NCBI RefSeq assembly: GCF_027580225.2
Contig: NC_073355.2
Span: 16,423,501-16,487,500 of the forward strand
DNA: 64,000 bases
Source of the DNA: Misgurnus anguillicaudatus
Lineage: Eukaryota; Chordata; Actinopteri; Cypriniformes; Cobitidae
Direction: 5' to 3'
Shown: piece by piece, positions 1-13,242 of the stretch
Position numbering within the stretch: the stretch's first letter is position 1
How the letters are laid out: the number at the start of each line of letters is the position of its first letter
Position numbers and translations under genes: made by a program
Notes under the pieces: generated by a model
The model's input: the letters and a program-made list of their open reading frames with translations, nothing else
The model's database searches: none
What the model was told of the DNA's origin: nothing

Positions 1-689
1 AATTACTGCCAACACCCATTTTTTAATTCAAAGTTTCTACACTGTAGATAGAAACCTACACCCTTGACAATTACCTGTTCTGTCAATTAGCCCCATTGTC
101 ACCTAAAATAATAAGCAGATCCAGTTGGATAACAAAAAAAAAAGATTACACTGTTAGAAAAAGGTACAAAAGCAGCAGTGCCCTTTAAAAAGAGGTACAG
201 CAATGTATGACAATGAGTGACCATTTTTATACCTTTTTCTTAAAAGTATATAAAGCAACTATTAAAAATGTTCAGCACCATAGGTAATGCTATTAAAATG
301 TATTTGCGATTCATGCATAATTGTATCACTGCATTTAAATAGCTATTAATCAGTCTGACTGTTCAAACCAAATCACAGCTGTCACTGTATGTCAGATTTA
401 GACCTGTCATTTCCAACACATTTAACTTCATTCCAGCACATTTTAATAGACTGAAAATGAATCACATTAAACGATGGCCCAATAAACTCCCTGGTATTGT
501 GTCTGTGCATGTAATCTTGAGACTAATTCATTTAGGAGACATTTTTCATGACATGAACAAAATTCCACTTTTCATGAGTGGAAAATTTACCGGCCATAAA
601 TAATTTGTACTGTTTTTTTTCCAAGTACAGTATTTAAGTAACACTATGCAATAAGGTACAATGTATTAACATTAGTTAACCTGAACTTC
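1..689. other. AT-rich intronic DNA, nothing recognised
   Basis: I see no long open frame, splice-flanked exon or inverted terminal repeat here. It is probably part of the long hs3st4 intron. Confidence 0.5.
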
Positions 690-1228
690 TAAGGGGCCAG
701 TCACACCAAAAGCGCTTTAAACGTTTGCAAACGCAAGGCGTGACGCATGCCTTTTTTAAAAAAGAGCAGTGCGACGCGGCTTTTCATATTGCTAAGCAAC
801 CACCGAGTCAGCTGTCTTGTCAATCAAATATTGAAGCATGAGCGCTCTTTTGCTGTTAACTGTCATATTAGCAGAAACTTTCAAAAGAGGACGCTTGCTC
901 TGACCTTGTTTGAGGGTGAGAGGTGCACAAACACGCAGGAGAGAGTGAGTGAGTGGAGTCCGGTTCTTCAAAGCAACTGAAAACTTCCCTCACCACAACG
1001 TAAGGCCCGCCTCTCCCCTCATTCAATTGGACAATGCAAAGATGCGAATGACGTCAGGCGCTTCTCCACTCTCAGCGCTCCTTTAAAAACGCGTGCGCGG
1101 CAGGCGGCAGAAAACCGCAAGGCGCTCGGCGCGCATAAACAGCGCGCAAACGCGCCCTGCCTATAGAATATCATTCAAAAAAGGCGCCTGCAACTGCCAT
1201 AAACGCTTTTGGTGTGACTGAGCCCTAA
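690..1228. mobile_element. hAT-like MITE with CpG-rich interior
   Basis: The left end GGCCAGTCACACCAAAAGCG and the right end CGCTTTTGGTGTGACTGAGC are inverted repeats, and the outermost bases resemble the TAGGG ends of hAT elements. The interior (1030-1180) is rich in GCGC and CGC, unlike the AT-rich surroundings. A near-match ACTTCT flanks both sides, but the duplicated site is not clean. There is no transposase. Confidence 0.75.
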
Positions 1229-1476
1229 TACAGTACTTCTACAGGATTTCTTAATCTTAGTACATGATAATGAACATTTAGTTGATGCCCATAAGCTAAA
1301 TGAGAAGACAAGAATCATCTTCTGTAACACTTATATTAACTAACAATAACAAAAATGCATAATGCTGTAAAAATACAGTATATTGTTTATTGTAAATTCA
1401 TGCTAGGTAGGTTAATATATGTCTTTTTTACACCCATTTCTATTTCACCTCATCCTCCTAACTTGCCTGTATTCAC

Positions 1477-1991
1477 CAACATGATCTCACAAAGTTCTGT
1501 GGTATAATATTTTGCTCAATTTTCCGTGGCATTGTCACGGATCTCCAAATTTTTCCGTGGCCATACCACGGACTTTCTTTTCCATGTCATTGTCACGTAT
1601 TGGTTACTCAACTGCTTTTTCCTATTTTCAAACAATTGTCGCTTCGGTTTAGGGTTAGATTTGGTGTTTGCGTTAGGATGTCACTTTAAGTATTGGTTTA
1701 TCCTACTTTTTCTGATTTATTCTTTTATATTTTCAAAATTTTAAACCATTGTCACCTGGCGTTAGGGTTAGAGTTGTGTTTGGTTATGGATGTCATTTTG
1801 TGTAAATCTAACCCTAAACCAAAGTGACAATGGTAAGAAAATAGGACAAAACAGTTGAGTAGCCAATCCGTGACACGGTAAAGAAAGTCTGTGGTACGGC
1901 ATCGGAAAAATGCGAAGATGCGTGACAATGCCACGGAAAAATGAGCAAAATATTCAGTGACTATACCACGGAAATTCCTGAGATCAGGTTG
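1477..1991. mobile_element. foldback DNA element with 8-bp target duplication
   Basis: The two halves are reverse complements over most of the 515 bp. The ends are CAACATGATCTCA and CAACCTGATCTCA (right end complemented), and both arms carry repeated CCGTGG and GTCACG words. GTATTCAC is duplicated at 1469-1476 and 1992-1999, an 8-bp target site as made by hAT-type elements. Two short frames in the arms are mirror images and not genes. Confidence 0.82.
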
Positions 1992-1999
1992 GTATTCAC

Positions 2000-3100
2000 A
2001 TACAAGTCAGTCTCTCTAATTTATCGTCACTGAAATGCTGAGCACTGTCATAAGTTTGTAATGTTCACGTATCGTGCTTTCATTTTGGTGGAGTTTGACT
2101 TCCTGCGGCACTGCGCAGAGCGAGCGGGTTATAATGTCGAAGCACCACGAGAGCAATTGATAAGCACTGTTCATGACTCGCTCTTTCTATACCTTGATGT
2201 CAAAATCACCAATTGGTCTGTGCAGAGCTGCATGAAGTCGACAACACGAGTTAGCACTGTGCCTGGAATTTTTAAAAAGTGCCGATTTCACTCGTATTTG
2301 GCACTTGGCAAATGTAAATCAGCATTATACAGTATGTCAAGTCTAGATTATTTGATACAGTAGATTGTTCCTATTGCAAATTTATATTTTTACAGTAGTA
2401 ATGACAATATATTTGAATAGAAAGTTAAACGTACAGACAGTGCTGTATTACTCTTACGAGGGATAAATGAAAGCAGCTTATTTCGAATGGTTCATTTCTC
2501 TTTCAAGAAGAAATAAACAGCTCTATATTCAGTGTAATGATAATTTAGTGGCATTGTAAACCTTAGCAATGGAGAACATTTCTTTTTAAAGGCTTGTCTT
2601 GATACAGTACTACATAGTCTAAGCAATATTGGGTTTGAGAACTGGGCAGCATGTTTCCCCACATAAAGACTGAAAATTCAGTGATAGGACTTCAGTAATG
2701 TGACTGCCGTCTAAGTCCCTGTGACCACAAAAGCACTCACAGATCTAATAACGTGTGATATTTATATAAATTTTACAAACAGCACGTTTTCCTCCGATGA
2801 AAGATTGTGAAGATGTTTTTAATCTGGGTTAAATCTTCAACCTTTTCCCTTCTCATCATTTTAAATCGTTTCTTTGAAATAACATCTGTTTAGGATTCCT
2901 CTCGGTACATGAGACACAGACAGAGCCGCATTGCAGTGTGTTGTGTCAAATTACAACGTTTAATTGACTTCTAACAAAATGGCAGTGAGTAATAAAAAGC
3001 CCATTTATAGGATCTAAAATCGTAAACAATGTAATCTACGCAAGTCCAATCACAAATCACACACATTTAGGAAATCGCTAGACTATTTTACCCATAATGC
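2000..3100. other. no feature recognised
   Basis: A 100-codon frame at 2061-2363 has no recognisable domain and no clear splice sites. The rest is AT-rich, and no tandem or inverted repeat stood out. Confidence 0.4.
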
Positions 3101-3212
3101 TCCTGTATAGCTCAGTGGTAGAGCATTGCTTTAGCAGCTCAAAAGGTCATGGGTTCGAACCCATGTAAGTTGCTTTGGATAAAGGCATCTGCCAAATCCA
3201 TAAATGTAAAGC
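3101..3212 (+). mobile_element. tRNA-derived SINE with L2-type tail
   Basis: A pol III A box TAGCTCAGTGG lies at 3108-3118 and a B box GGTTCGAACCC at 3152-3162. A tail near 3174-3210 reads TTTGGATAAAGGCATCTGCC, the L2-type 3' tail found on many fish SINEs. No acceptor-stem pairing is visible, so this is a retroposed copy and not a working tRNA gene. Confidence 0.85.
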
Positions 3213-3250
3213 CACTTCAAGTGTATTAAAACTATGCATTGTATAAGTAC

Positions 3251-3715
3251 TAGTGATGCACCGATGTATCGGCCGCCGATATTTATCGGCCGATTTTTGA
3301 TGAATTTGAAACCATCAGCATATCGGCAATAGCACGAGAAAGGCCGATACCGATTGTTTATTAATTAACTGCATAAAGAAATCCATTATATGTACAAAAC
3401 GAGTTAATGTTGTTTATCAAATAAATGCTGAATAGCAAAAACCACCGAAAACCACTGAAGGTTGTCATGCTGTCTTATTATATTTGTTTTAGCTTAATTT
3501 GTGCCTCTCTTTTTATGTTGGTCAGTTGAATGTTAATTAGATCCAATCCATGTTCAATAAAATAATTTGATGTAGAAATTAACTAGCTAATAGACCAACT
3601 GTATAGTATTGTATACAAGTGTTTAATATCGGTATCGGCATCGGTATCGGCCAGAAGTTGTCTGTTTAAATCGGCATCGGTATCGGCCCAAACAAATCCT
3701 ATCGGTGCATCCCTA
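3251..3715. mobile_element. hAT MITE ('TAGGGATGCACCGAT' family), complete
   Basis: The ends TAGTGATGCACCGAT and ATCGGTGCATCCCTA are inverted repeats. The 8-bp target ATAAGTAC is duplicated exactly at 3243-3250 and 3716-3723. The interior carries repeated ATCGG words near both ends. No transposase frame is present. A second copy at 33434-39238 is interrupted by a large insertion. Confidence 0.92.
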
Positions 3716-3723
3716 ATAAGTAC

Positions 3724-4370
3724 TGTACATGCATTCCAGTGGAATCAGTCCCACAACCTTTAAATAACCTATTTTGCAACATAGTCCAATGTTCATAGCT
3801 CCAGTACAGGCTTGGCTGGTTTTGCTTCACCAGCTTGCATTCAAATTAATTTTAAATTAAAAGTAATAATATATTTTAACAGGCAGTTGTGCATTATGAG
3901 ATCAGATTTCATCAAGACATAAGTGTTAGCAGGGATCGTGGTGTCTCTTACAGAGTATTTTTATCTGGGTGGCAATGACACAGTGCATGTAATGTCTGGT
4001 TCTCAACAGAGTCATAAAATTTACTCTCATATAAGGCAGTTTCAAGATTTGTGTGAGCATCCATATGCATTCAGAAGTCGCAATGGGGGTTTATCCACCG
4101 ATGTCCTGTAAGTCTGTTTATAGCAGTGATTATAGCAGCATGGGGAGAAAGCCCTTGTGGGCTGATGACAGTCATATTTGCACTTCTAATATGGGGTGTA
4201 AGATATTCTGTTGACCTAAACGTAATCTCATAATTTCAAAGTGCCTGAAAACATTGTTTATCTCTAACCAGCAGTCACAGAACATTACGTGTTTGGATTA
4301 TATATGAATTTACTTAACCCTGCAAAAATAAGGAGAATATAGGAAAATCATGAACATATAGGCCTACCTT
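3724..4370. other. no feature recognised
   Basis: AT-rich DNA with no supported gene or repeat structure. Confidence 0.4.
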
Positions 4371-4519
4371 CACCGAAAAAAAAAATGATTCATTTAATTT
4401 ACTAATTTTTCATAAATTTTTTTTAAAAACTTTTGTTTAAATGTAGCTTAAATAAATTGATTGCAACCACTTAGCTTAAAAAAAAGTAGTAAATCGAATG
4501 AATAATTTTTTTTCATTGA
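4371..4519. mobile_element. palindromic MITE (CACTG-type, degraded)
   Basis: The arms read AAATGATTCATTTAATTTAC and, inverted, AATCGAATGAATAATTTTTTTTC. The core AATGTAGCTTAAATAAATTG is shared with the copies at 50465-50665 and 50946-51144. Confidence 0.7.
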
Positions 4520-5062
4520 CTACCAAGTTTAAATGAAGCTTGCGTATTATGTTTTTAAATGAGACTTTTTCCTACCATAAGAGTCCTTGAGTTTAATAGA
4601 TACTGCATCCATTGATCGCCATATTTCACACAAGCAAAGCACACGAACATGATTCAGCTAAAATTACCAAAAACTGGGTGGTGATGAAGTTATTTGAGGG
4701 TCAAATGTAATAAGATTTACTTAACTCCAATGGCACATTGTTGAATACTAAGTCATAACAGTATACATATTAACTGCATTCACTCAAAACTGAAGACTCA
4801 GTCCTGAATAAAACAAAGCCAGTGGCACATTTTGATAATTTCAGAGAGATTATTCCTTGCTTTTAGCCGTGGTTTGTTCTCCTTTCTTCCCTCTTATGTT
4901 AAATTTTTGACATCAAATATGCACACATGAGATTTCTTTCATGAATAATACTGAATGTAGCTAAATATGCTATTTGCGCTTTTGCAATATTGGAAGAATA
5001 AATGTCATAATACCTTTGTTGGTTGTTGGTAACAGTTTTGTACCGGGTGTGCCTCATGAAAA
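4520..5062. other. no feature recognised
   Basis: Intronic AT-rich sequence with no supported gene or repeat. Confidence 0.4.
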
Positions 5063-5522
5063 GTCTTGAAAGTGAAGCCTCTGGCTTTTTGATCGCCCCC
5101 TGGTGGCTGACTGCAGTACAAGTCATAAACCCCGCCCTCTCCTTTCAAGCGAATGGGACTCTGCTCTAAATAAAAAATATATATTTACACTTCAAATAAA
5201 AGTTTCCGAAATATGGTTTTGGTTCTTTCAAGTAGTTCTTATCACGGTGATATATGTTCAAGTGTTTATTTTTTTGATAAGTTTCATTTTAGCTAGTAAT
5301 TTGATGCTATAGAAATGGGGCGTGTCGTTATGATTGGCATGGTTGAATTGGGCGGAAGTTTGATTCCGCGGCTCTGCCTCTGGCTCCACGGACGATTCCT
5401 TCTTGGCTCCAAAATGACGTTTTTACGTAACATGGCGGCGAACATGCTCAGACATTTTTTGCTTCAATTCATTACAATGGAGAGAGGCGACGTCGCATCG
5501 TCCATCTTTTTTTACAGTCTAC
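5063..5522. repeat. interspersed repeat, copy 1 of a three-copy family
   Basis: It runs from CTTGAAAGTGAAGCC to ATCTTTTTTTACAGTCTA. The same sequence occurs inverted at 17622-18098 and as a partial copy at 54327-54530 (shared GGGGCGTGTCGTTATGATT). This is a teleost repeat whose class I cannot assign. Frames inside it are not genes. Confidence 0.75.
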
Positions 5523-6192
5523 CCAGGTAACACGCATACGTAACTGTTACGTAACGTCGGCGTAATATGATGACCAAACTTACGTCGTAACTTCGCAACG
5601 TAGTCTGCCTGTCGTGGGCACGTTGTGACAATGTAATGAATTAAAAGCTTTGTGTTGGTAAGTTTTGTGTTTGGTTCTCAGTTCAGAAAAATGAGCGGTC
5701 CTGTCAGACGCCATGCTGTGCAAGCGCAGTGATGCACTCTGATTGAGTTCAGCTGAAGGAGGGAGACGCATGCTGTTTTTTGTTTCCTATGTAAAGAGCA
5801 GCTCGTATGGTGGTTAAATATTTATTCCATTTTGACTTATTTAAGGGAAATTTTAAGACTGAAAAGTTTTAACATGCTAACCTAAATAGAAAATAAAATA
5901 AACGCTTATATAATTGTAATGGTAATGAAATTACCTCCCTGGGACGTAACAGGTACGTTGCCAGTAAGTTATGAAATTACCAAAATAGTACGAATGTATT
6001 ACCTAACTGAAACGTACTTGGTTACCTTGCGATGTTAGGAGACCGTACTGGCGATGTAGTGATTTGGTACTGTAATGGTAATAAAAATCACCTCCCTAGG
6101 ACGTAACAGTTATGTTGCCAGCTGAATAGTCATGAAATTTCTAAAAATGACCAATAAATTACTTAACTAGGAAGTTGTGTGTTAGCTGGGTA
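5521..6192. mobile_element. TIR element abutting the previous repeat
   Basis: The left end ACCCAGGTAACACGCATAC pairs with the right end reading GTTGTGTGTTAGCTGGG. Near the right side a block of roughly 130 bp containing ACCTCCCTGGGACGTAACAG (about 5933) recurs at about 6092, so the element carries an internal duplication. It holds no long reading frame. Confidence 0.7.
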
Positions 6193-9100
6193 TGTTTTGT
6201 ACACATTGTAGTGTGACTTTTGCCTTTGTATACTGGATCTAATTCTTTTTTCTCTTTCTCTCTTATTCTCTTTCTCTCTCTCTCTCTCTCTCTGTATTGC
6301 CCCCCTGTTTACATGTGTGAGGTGATAATGGCAAAGTTGCTTGAAAGTATAATTTTTCATCTTCCTCTGCCTGCTGCCTAAATTAAGCTTTTTCAAGGTT
6401 GGATGTGCAGCTGGGGGATCGAAGGACAGGATCTTCCATCAGAGACTAGAGATCTAAGTCTGGAGTATCTTATTTTCAGTTTGGAAATATTGCGTGCTAT
6501 TGGAGCCCTGCGTCATTCCGACCCCCAGGGCTGTGGTTTAGGCCCACTCTTTGTCCCACATCACCATCTCAATGTTGATCTCAGTGACTTCACAGTGATA
6601 AGAATAGGTTGTTATGAATAAGAAATTATAATGTGACTGATTTCACTTGCTTGTATTTAAAAATAATTGTCAAACGCTTTGCCAAAAAGCTCTGCTTTGA
6701 GCGTATTTGCTGCTTTGTGTTGCCCCCCTTTTTAATCTAGAAATGGGTTACTCTCAGACAAAGAGTAGATAAACAACATTTATACTTAGCAGGGTCTTAA
6801 CCTTAAGTTCATGGCTATTTTTCATAAGTACAGCAACATTTATTTATTTATTACTTGAGAACAAAGAATGCGATTCACTGCAAGATATGGTCCTTGTTCG
6901 AAAAGAAGCTCCAAGCAGAGAATAATCTTTGAGATTATCGCATGGTTTTAATATTCAGGTTTACGTTATCCATAAACATTGACACATCCTGATTAAAATC
7001 TTCCTTTTGGCAGCACGGATTACACCAGTTAATCTGTATAGCTCATAAAACGTTATCCCGCATTTGCAACGTGCGATTCTCGTATAATGTGAAACTACCT
7101 CCGATGTGAGATTACAGACATGTGCAGTGGTTTACTGGAAGTGCTTAAACAAGCTGTTCATTGGCCCAAGGCTTTATGAGAACTGTGTTGAGATCCATCC
7201 AAGGATTAGACAGATATATCTCGACCCATCTCTCGAATTGCAAGCCAGTGAACTGTTCAATGACTTGGGACAGTCATTTCACAGTTGGCATGTTTTGTGT
7301 CGCTCTCTCTGAAGATAAAGAATGATTTTTCACGTTTATTGAGCCGACACAGCTTGCTGCTATGAGATATTATGCAAGAATTTGACAAGGGAGTCGCCGC
7401 GTGAAACCGGCAGGCAATATCAGTGCAACATTCCACAGAACGGACACGCATGTGACGTAGCCGTATTAAATTGTATGTCTAACCCTTTGATCCAGAGCAT
7501 CATCAAATATACATTAATACAGAGACTGAAAACAATATTAGACGGACGTAGCTTGTGCAGGATGAGTAAAATGGAGAAGGAAGATCTGTCCGGTCATGGA
7601 GGACTGATGCTGGCTGAAAACATTTCATTTTGGACTCGTGTTTTGTTGTTAGTCCCCATAATGCTCAGTAGAATATCTGTCGCTTTTCAAATATATTTAT
7701 TGGTCAAATCTGTTACAAGCTGGCATAAATAGGCCTATTAAGACAACAAGATTATTTGACAACATGTTTACAGCTGGTTTACATCTTATTTTAATTTGTT
7801 CACTTATAATGCTGAATAAACAAAACCTGTGTGCCCTGTTTATTGCATTGTGGATAGGTAAAAAATAATGAAATATTAAGATTGGAGCTAGTTGTCACAC
7901 AGAGAAATCTCAGAAACTAAAAAGATTTGAGTCCAAAGTCCAATTATCCAATTACAAGATAATGTGTCTTGTCTTTGGTTGTGGTTTTGTGTGTTGGGTC
8001 AACCAAAATATTTGTAATTTATTTTTTTCTAAAATCATCATGTTTTAACTGTTACTCTTGGGTAAACAAATCATAAATCATGCTATTTTAACAAACGGTC
8101 AGTTGGTATATTTTTACCATAAAGTAGTGTTCCTAGGCCAAGGTTTAGCACCTATTGTCCAATTCATGTTTTTACATTTCTTTTGGTGTGTAAGTGTGTA
8201 TTAGTACATGTTAACGATATTCAAAAGCTACAAACCCCAAAGTAAACAATGACGCGGGTTATCGTCTCCAGAATAAATCTCTTTTCTTGGACTACAACAA
8301 ACACACAGATTGTAGGCAACAGTTTACTTCCTGGAATTGGTGATGTAGACTAGACCGACATTATCATAATTCATCCCGCTTGGACTCACAGTCTGTAAAT
8401 TAAGTCCCGTCAGCATTGCATTGTGAGCGAATCCTTCAAACATAGTAAGGAGCGTCACATTTCCTGCTGACATCAGAGGTATTTAGGCCAATCACGATGT
8501 ACAGATTAGCTGGCCAATCAGGGACACAGAGGTTTTCAGATCGATGAGTTTTGTACAAAATCAATGCGTTTGGGAAAAACAGTATATCTGGAGCTAGAAA
8601 AATGTATGGTATGTGGAAAATAACGTGTATTTTATCATAAATTACACAAACACATTGTATTATACTAAATACAAAATAACGACATTTGCAGGTTTGTTAT
8701 CCTCAGGCAACCCGGATGCTGCAAATCATTTCGACAACTACAGCTTAATTTTACACAAAAAATAAATATAATTATGTATTTTAATAAAATATATGGCATT
8801 ATATTTACAAATGATAAAACCAAATAGCATGATTGTGACATTTTATTGCCTTGTTTAATGTCCTGCATTTGTTAAAAATGAGCTATATCAATATGAGCTA
8901 AAATCAATATACGTTTCTTACCTAACTTATTAGGTAAATAGTCGTGTAATAAGTAGGATAATGTACAGGCAGCCTGTTGTTATCGCAAATTATACCACGC
9001 ATCTGTTGAATGCTGTATTCTGATTGGTTGAGAAATGTTCCACGGGTATGCATTATTTTTGATAACCACACATCTGACTTGTCAAATGTCTTAACCTGAT

Positions 9101-11888
9101 AAGGAACACTGTGCCGTACACGGTACACCCTCTCCCTTGCACGTGAGGCTGCATTACGTCATTGTAACTTTGAAGCATTAAATCTTCAAAATATACGGTC
9201 ATGCGGCACATCGTTGTTAAGCTTAGACTTTAGGGATTCCATTAAGCGCACACACAAAGCATAATATGATTTTTAGCAGTCATAAAACTGTAATCTAGTT
9301 GTTAGTTACCTGAACCGGGCGGCGCCGATTTAGGATATTTACTTACCTTCAAAATCTTCCCTTTATCCGCTTCGGTGAAATTGTCCAAAACAAATTGTTT
9401 ATAAATCCCCAAAAGTCCAAGAAAATGGAATATCCAAGCCTTTTTATCCAAAACAATTTGTTCATCTCACAATCTTGACGTTTCTGACCGAATTACAATA
9501 TACTGTAAATAGTGTATACAATTAGTTCACTAATGGACATTCGTTCGAATCTCACTTTTCATTCACAATTTATAATGAATATATTCGGATGCCACGTTTA
9601 TTGTGCACCGTCTGAGGAACAAATACGCCCCCTTGTGGAATTTCAGCCGTTCCATAAGAGGCTACAAATTGTCACCAGAGCAATATTTGTGGTAACCGTG
9701 GAATAAGCGGAATAATTGACCCCGGTCTTTTGAATTATTTGAAAATAATGCACACCAACGTTGTAACAGCACGACGCAAACCTTGGGTGTGCATTATTTT
9801 CTTATAATTCAATGGCCCGTCGTCAATTTTTCCTTACATAAACTACTTCAGTGTGATACAAGACCCTCCACCTGGGTCCTGATCACAATATCAGGGCTTA
9901 TTTCTGTGATAACAACCAGCAACCTATTCCTTACATTAAGGACAGTGTATCGTACAAGTCTGAATAAGTCATTCTTTTCTGAGAAAAATAGAGCAAAAAT
10001 TTATTAAATACGTCACAGAAAAAAACTGCACTCATAGAGCAATTTCATTGGGTCTTTTAAATTTACATCATGTTTAACATTTAGTAAACGTACTACTACA
10101 TCTTCCAGAGCACCCATTACTGCTAAAACACTGCAAGTCCCATGCAGACAGAGATAAATGATGGACATTTGGCCAGCAGGAAATAAACAGAAGTTCCTCT
10201 CCATATGTTGCTGCGGGCCATTGACGGATGTGTTGTTTCAGTGTATCGTTGAGTGTGTTTTACACTTATGTAAGTGTCTCATCTGCCAGACAACAGCAAA
10301 CGCTGTAATTACCCAGAAAATCGCTTTTGCACCTGCAACTCTTGAATAGAAGACGCATCACCGGCTCACTTTGTTGCATCAAGTACTGATGCAATGCAAC
10401 CTGCTTGCATACAGTATGTTTCACGTCCGGTATTTGTCCTGCCATTTTTCCAGCAGATTCTTTTTTTTTGCGCCAGTAAAAGCACAATTCGGATTACCAA
10501 ATGTTTCCGTAATAGTCCAGCTTAGCTTTTAATGGAGCAGCTTAGTTCTCCAGTACGTGATTAGAGTGTCGTGAACAGGCTCTTTCCATGAGGCCAGATG
10601 TTCACCAATAAACACCGCCATGTGATCATGTCTCCATGAAAGCTAATGCTGTTCCAGGCTGCCTTTTAATGACCCGCATTATTTTGGTCTTAAAATAAAG
10701 ACGTGTACGCTGGTAAGGAGCTCCTTAATTAGAAAAGGTTCATCTTAACGTTATCTGCTGTGGCTGTGCAATTTTTGAGTAAAGAATATTAAGTTAAAAT
10801 GCACTTTTTTTGCTTACCTCAACAAATAAGTGCTCATCCCCCTTCCCTTTTTAAACTGTTATGCAAAGCTTTTGTTAATGAAGGAAATGCAGGTGGTCGG
10901 GTTATTTTAAAAATCCCTTGAAGTTAAAGGAAAGTAAAACTTCTGTGACTTGTGTTCGTGACTGTCTTGGTTAAACTACACAGTGAAGACGTTTTCTTGA
11001 AGTTGCAGTACGCCGGAGATAAAGGAACAGTGACATTTAAAAGTTGAATGACAACTGCATGCACATTAGCTCTAAGCGTTGGTGGCTTCTACTCTAATAT
11101 TTTTTTGCCCTTAAAACATATCAAAGGTCAATGCACTAGTACTGGAGCTTGGGAACGTACACAGTGCTTTGATGGATTAGTGGAGTCTGAGAACAGTTTT
11201 CCTTCTTCGTTCTGTTCTCCTTTGTATCGCTTCATGTAAGGATTATACGAACACTCTGCTTCACTTCTGTGATCCGTATAGAGAGTATTACTGTCTTCAA
11301 ATGAATTATGACTTCATTGCTATGAACTTAATAGAATAGTGCTTGCCCCATTTTGGGTTGGCTAAACTGCTTGAATCTGAATTTCAAAACCTTTGAATGT
11401 TTACACAGTCATACAGGAAAACCTATACCTTAAGAAGAACAGTTAGAAAAATATGGAAATAAGCTAAGAGAAAACGTTGAATGTGTTTACATATAAGTGA
11501 TTTCTGTGAGGTATGTATAGGGATTTGAAATGAAAAACTGTAATTTGTTTTGGAGAATTGTGATTTTTTTTGGGGGTATTATACTTATCTGTGAGCTTTA
11601 TTATTATTATTTTAATTAATGTGCCCTCATATCTTTAATTAAAACCACAAATCTCCTTCCCTCCTCAAAACAAATTTTCTTTACTTCCGGTATGATAGGT
11701 GGGCGGGGTTCCACTGATTTGCAAATAGCAACATGAACCAACTTCAAGTGATCGAATCAGTTCTCGATGGATGAATTCAAGTCCAGCTTGTTTTTTTTTT
11801 CATTTCAGAAGCCATTTCACTCTGATATACGTCACCACTATGGGGAAAATAGACAATTTGCTACTTCCGTTTCATGGCGACTTTAAAT
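6193..11888. other. intronic DNA, only minor repeats
   Basis: A TC-rich tract lies at about 6249-6292. The region from about 8985 (TATTCTGATTGGTTGAG) to about 9810 (GGGTGTGCATTATTTTC) resembles a dispersed fish repeat, but its limits are unclear. The 116-codon frame at 7382-7732 has no recognisable domain. Otherwise nothing is supported. Confidence 0.4.
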
Positions 11889-12199
11889 GGATAGTTCACC
11901 CAAAAATAAAAAAGGTCATCATTTACTCATCCTCATGTTGCTCTAAACCTGTATGAATTTATTTTTTCTGATGAACACAAAAGAAGATATTTTGAGAAAT
12001 GATGGTAAACACACAACATATAGTTCCATATAGGTCCATTGATATCCATAGTAGGAAAAAATATTTTGGAAGTATTGTGATAAATGATAAAGAAAATATT
12101 TTGATAAATGATGGAAAGCACACAGTTGACGGTACTCATTAAATTCATATTTTTTATTCCTACTATGTAAGTGAACTATCCATTTTTGGGTGAACTTTA
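11889..12199. mobile_element. teleost MITE ('GGATAGTTCACCC' family)
   Basis: The left end GGATAGTTCACCCAAAAAT is inverted at the right end as ATTTTTGGGTGAACTTTAC. The interior contains TCATCATTTACTCATCCTCA and GATGAACACAAAAGAAGATA, as in the very common zebrafish/carp family. Two overlapping minus-strand frames here are repeat sequence. Confidence 0.88.
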
Positions 12200-12280
12200 C
12201 TTTAAAGGTGCAGTTTGTAGTTGTTAGTGGCATCTAGCAGTAAGGTTGGGAATTGCAACCAACAGCTCAGTCCACTCTTA

Positions 12281-13242
12281 TAGTGCGTTCACACCAGACG
12301 CGTGTACATGTGATTTACATGTTAAGTCAATGCAAAGACGCAAATAGGCATCCTGCGGCGCGGTAAGGGCGGAAGGCGAGTTGAAAAAATCTAAACTTTG
12401 GCACATTTTTGAGCAGGGTTAACCAATCAGGAGCTTGCTCTAGCAGTGACATGATTACAGGAAGCGAGCGGAGGCAGAAAAACAAAACAACAATGGGGGA
12501 CAATCATCTTCGCTACACTAGACATCTTTGTACTTTAATGCTGCGTTTACACTAGCCGCGTTTGAGGCGTCAAAATTTCTTCTACCATGCCTAGTTTGCC
12601 GCTTGAACAGTTTGAAAGCATTCGCGCGTCTAGAGCGAAGTAGACGCGCGTCAGAGGCGAAATCCTCTTTTTGTGGGAGGGGCAAGTGCTATGCGGTTGT
12701 CTGTTTGAAAGATGGCTGATGTTGTTTGTGTGCATTTATCTAGAGGGACTGGTTTGTATTTGGTCACCTTACTCAATAAACGTCACGTGACTCAAATGTG
12801 AAATGTGTATTCACAACTTACCAGGTTACCAGCTGCTCAATTCGCGGCATTCCCGCAAACTAGACGCGCAAATGAGGCTGAATTGCGTCTACCGCGCTGC
12901 GCTAAACGCCTCATTCTCCAGACCTCCAGACGTGCGTCAACGTGTCTTCACATTGACTTAACATTGAAATCACTTGCGCTTGACACCTCTACCGCGGCTG
13001 GTGTAAACATAGCATAACAGGAATTAAAAGGATCTTGTTTGGAAGAAAGTAAGTGAGGAGGTCGAACAATCTGGTAAGCTTACTCAATTTGAGCTATAAA
13101 AGCCCCTCCCTTGATGTGAATTTATGCTTGAATGTCTCGAATGATGTGCGAATGAAGTGAGTAAACTCAAATGTTTACGCGTCCAGCTACGCGTGAATGA
13201 CGCGTTTTTGCCGCCTCTCTTGTGTCTGGTGTAAACGCACAG
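12281..13242. mobile_element. TIR element nested in the TTAA element
   Basis: The left end TGCGTTCACACCAGACGCG faces the right end TGTCTGGTGTAAACGCAC. The ends are CpG-rich, as in the 690-1228 element. Its interior is split by the element at 12538-13015. Confidence 0.75.
12538..13015. mobile_element. innermost nested TIR element
   Basis: The ends ATGCTGCGTTTACACTAGCC and, inverted, CGGCTGGTGTAAACATAGCAT bound a CpG-rich interior with repeated GACGCGC words. It lies wholly inside the 12281-13242 element and is therefore the latest of the three insertions. Confidence 0.75.

Noticed and set aside
3101..3180. Possible tRNA gene
   Set aside because: A and B boxes are present but no paired acceptor stem is visible, and an L2-type tail follows. 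It is a SINE.
7382..7732. 116-codon plus-strand frame
   Set aside because: No recognised domain, no good Kozak or splice context, and composition like the surroundings.
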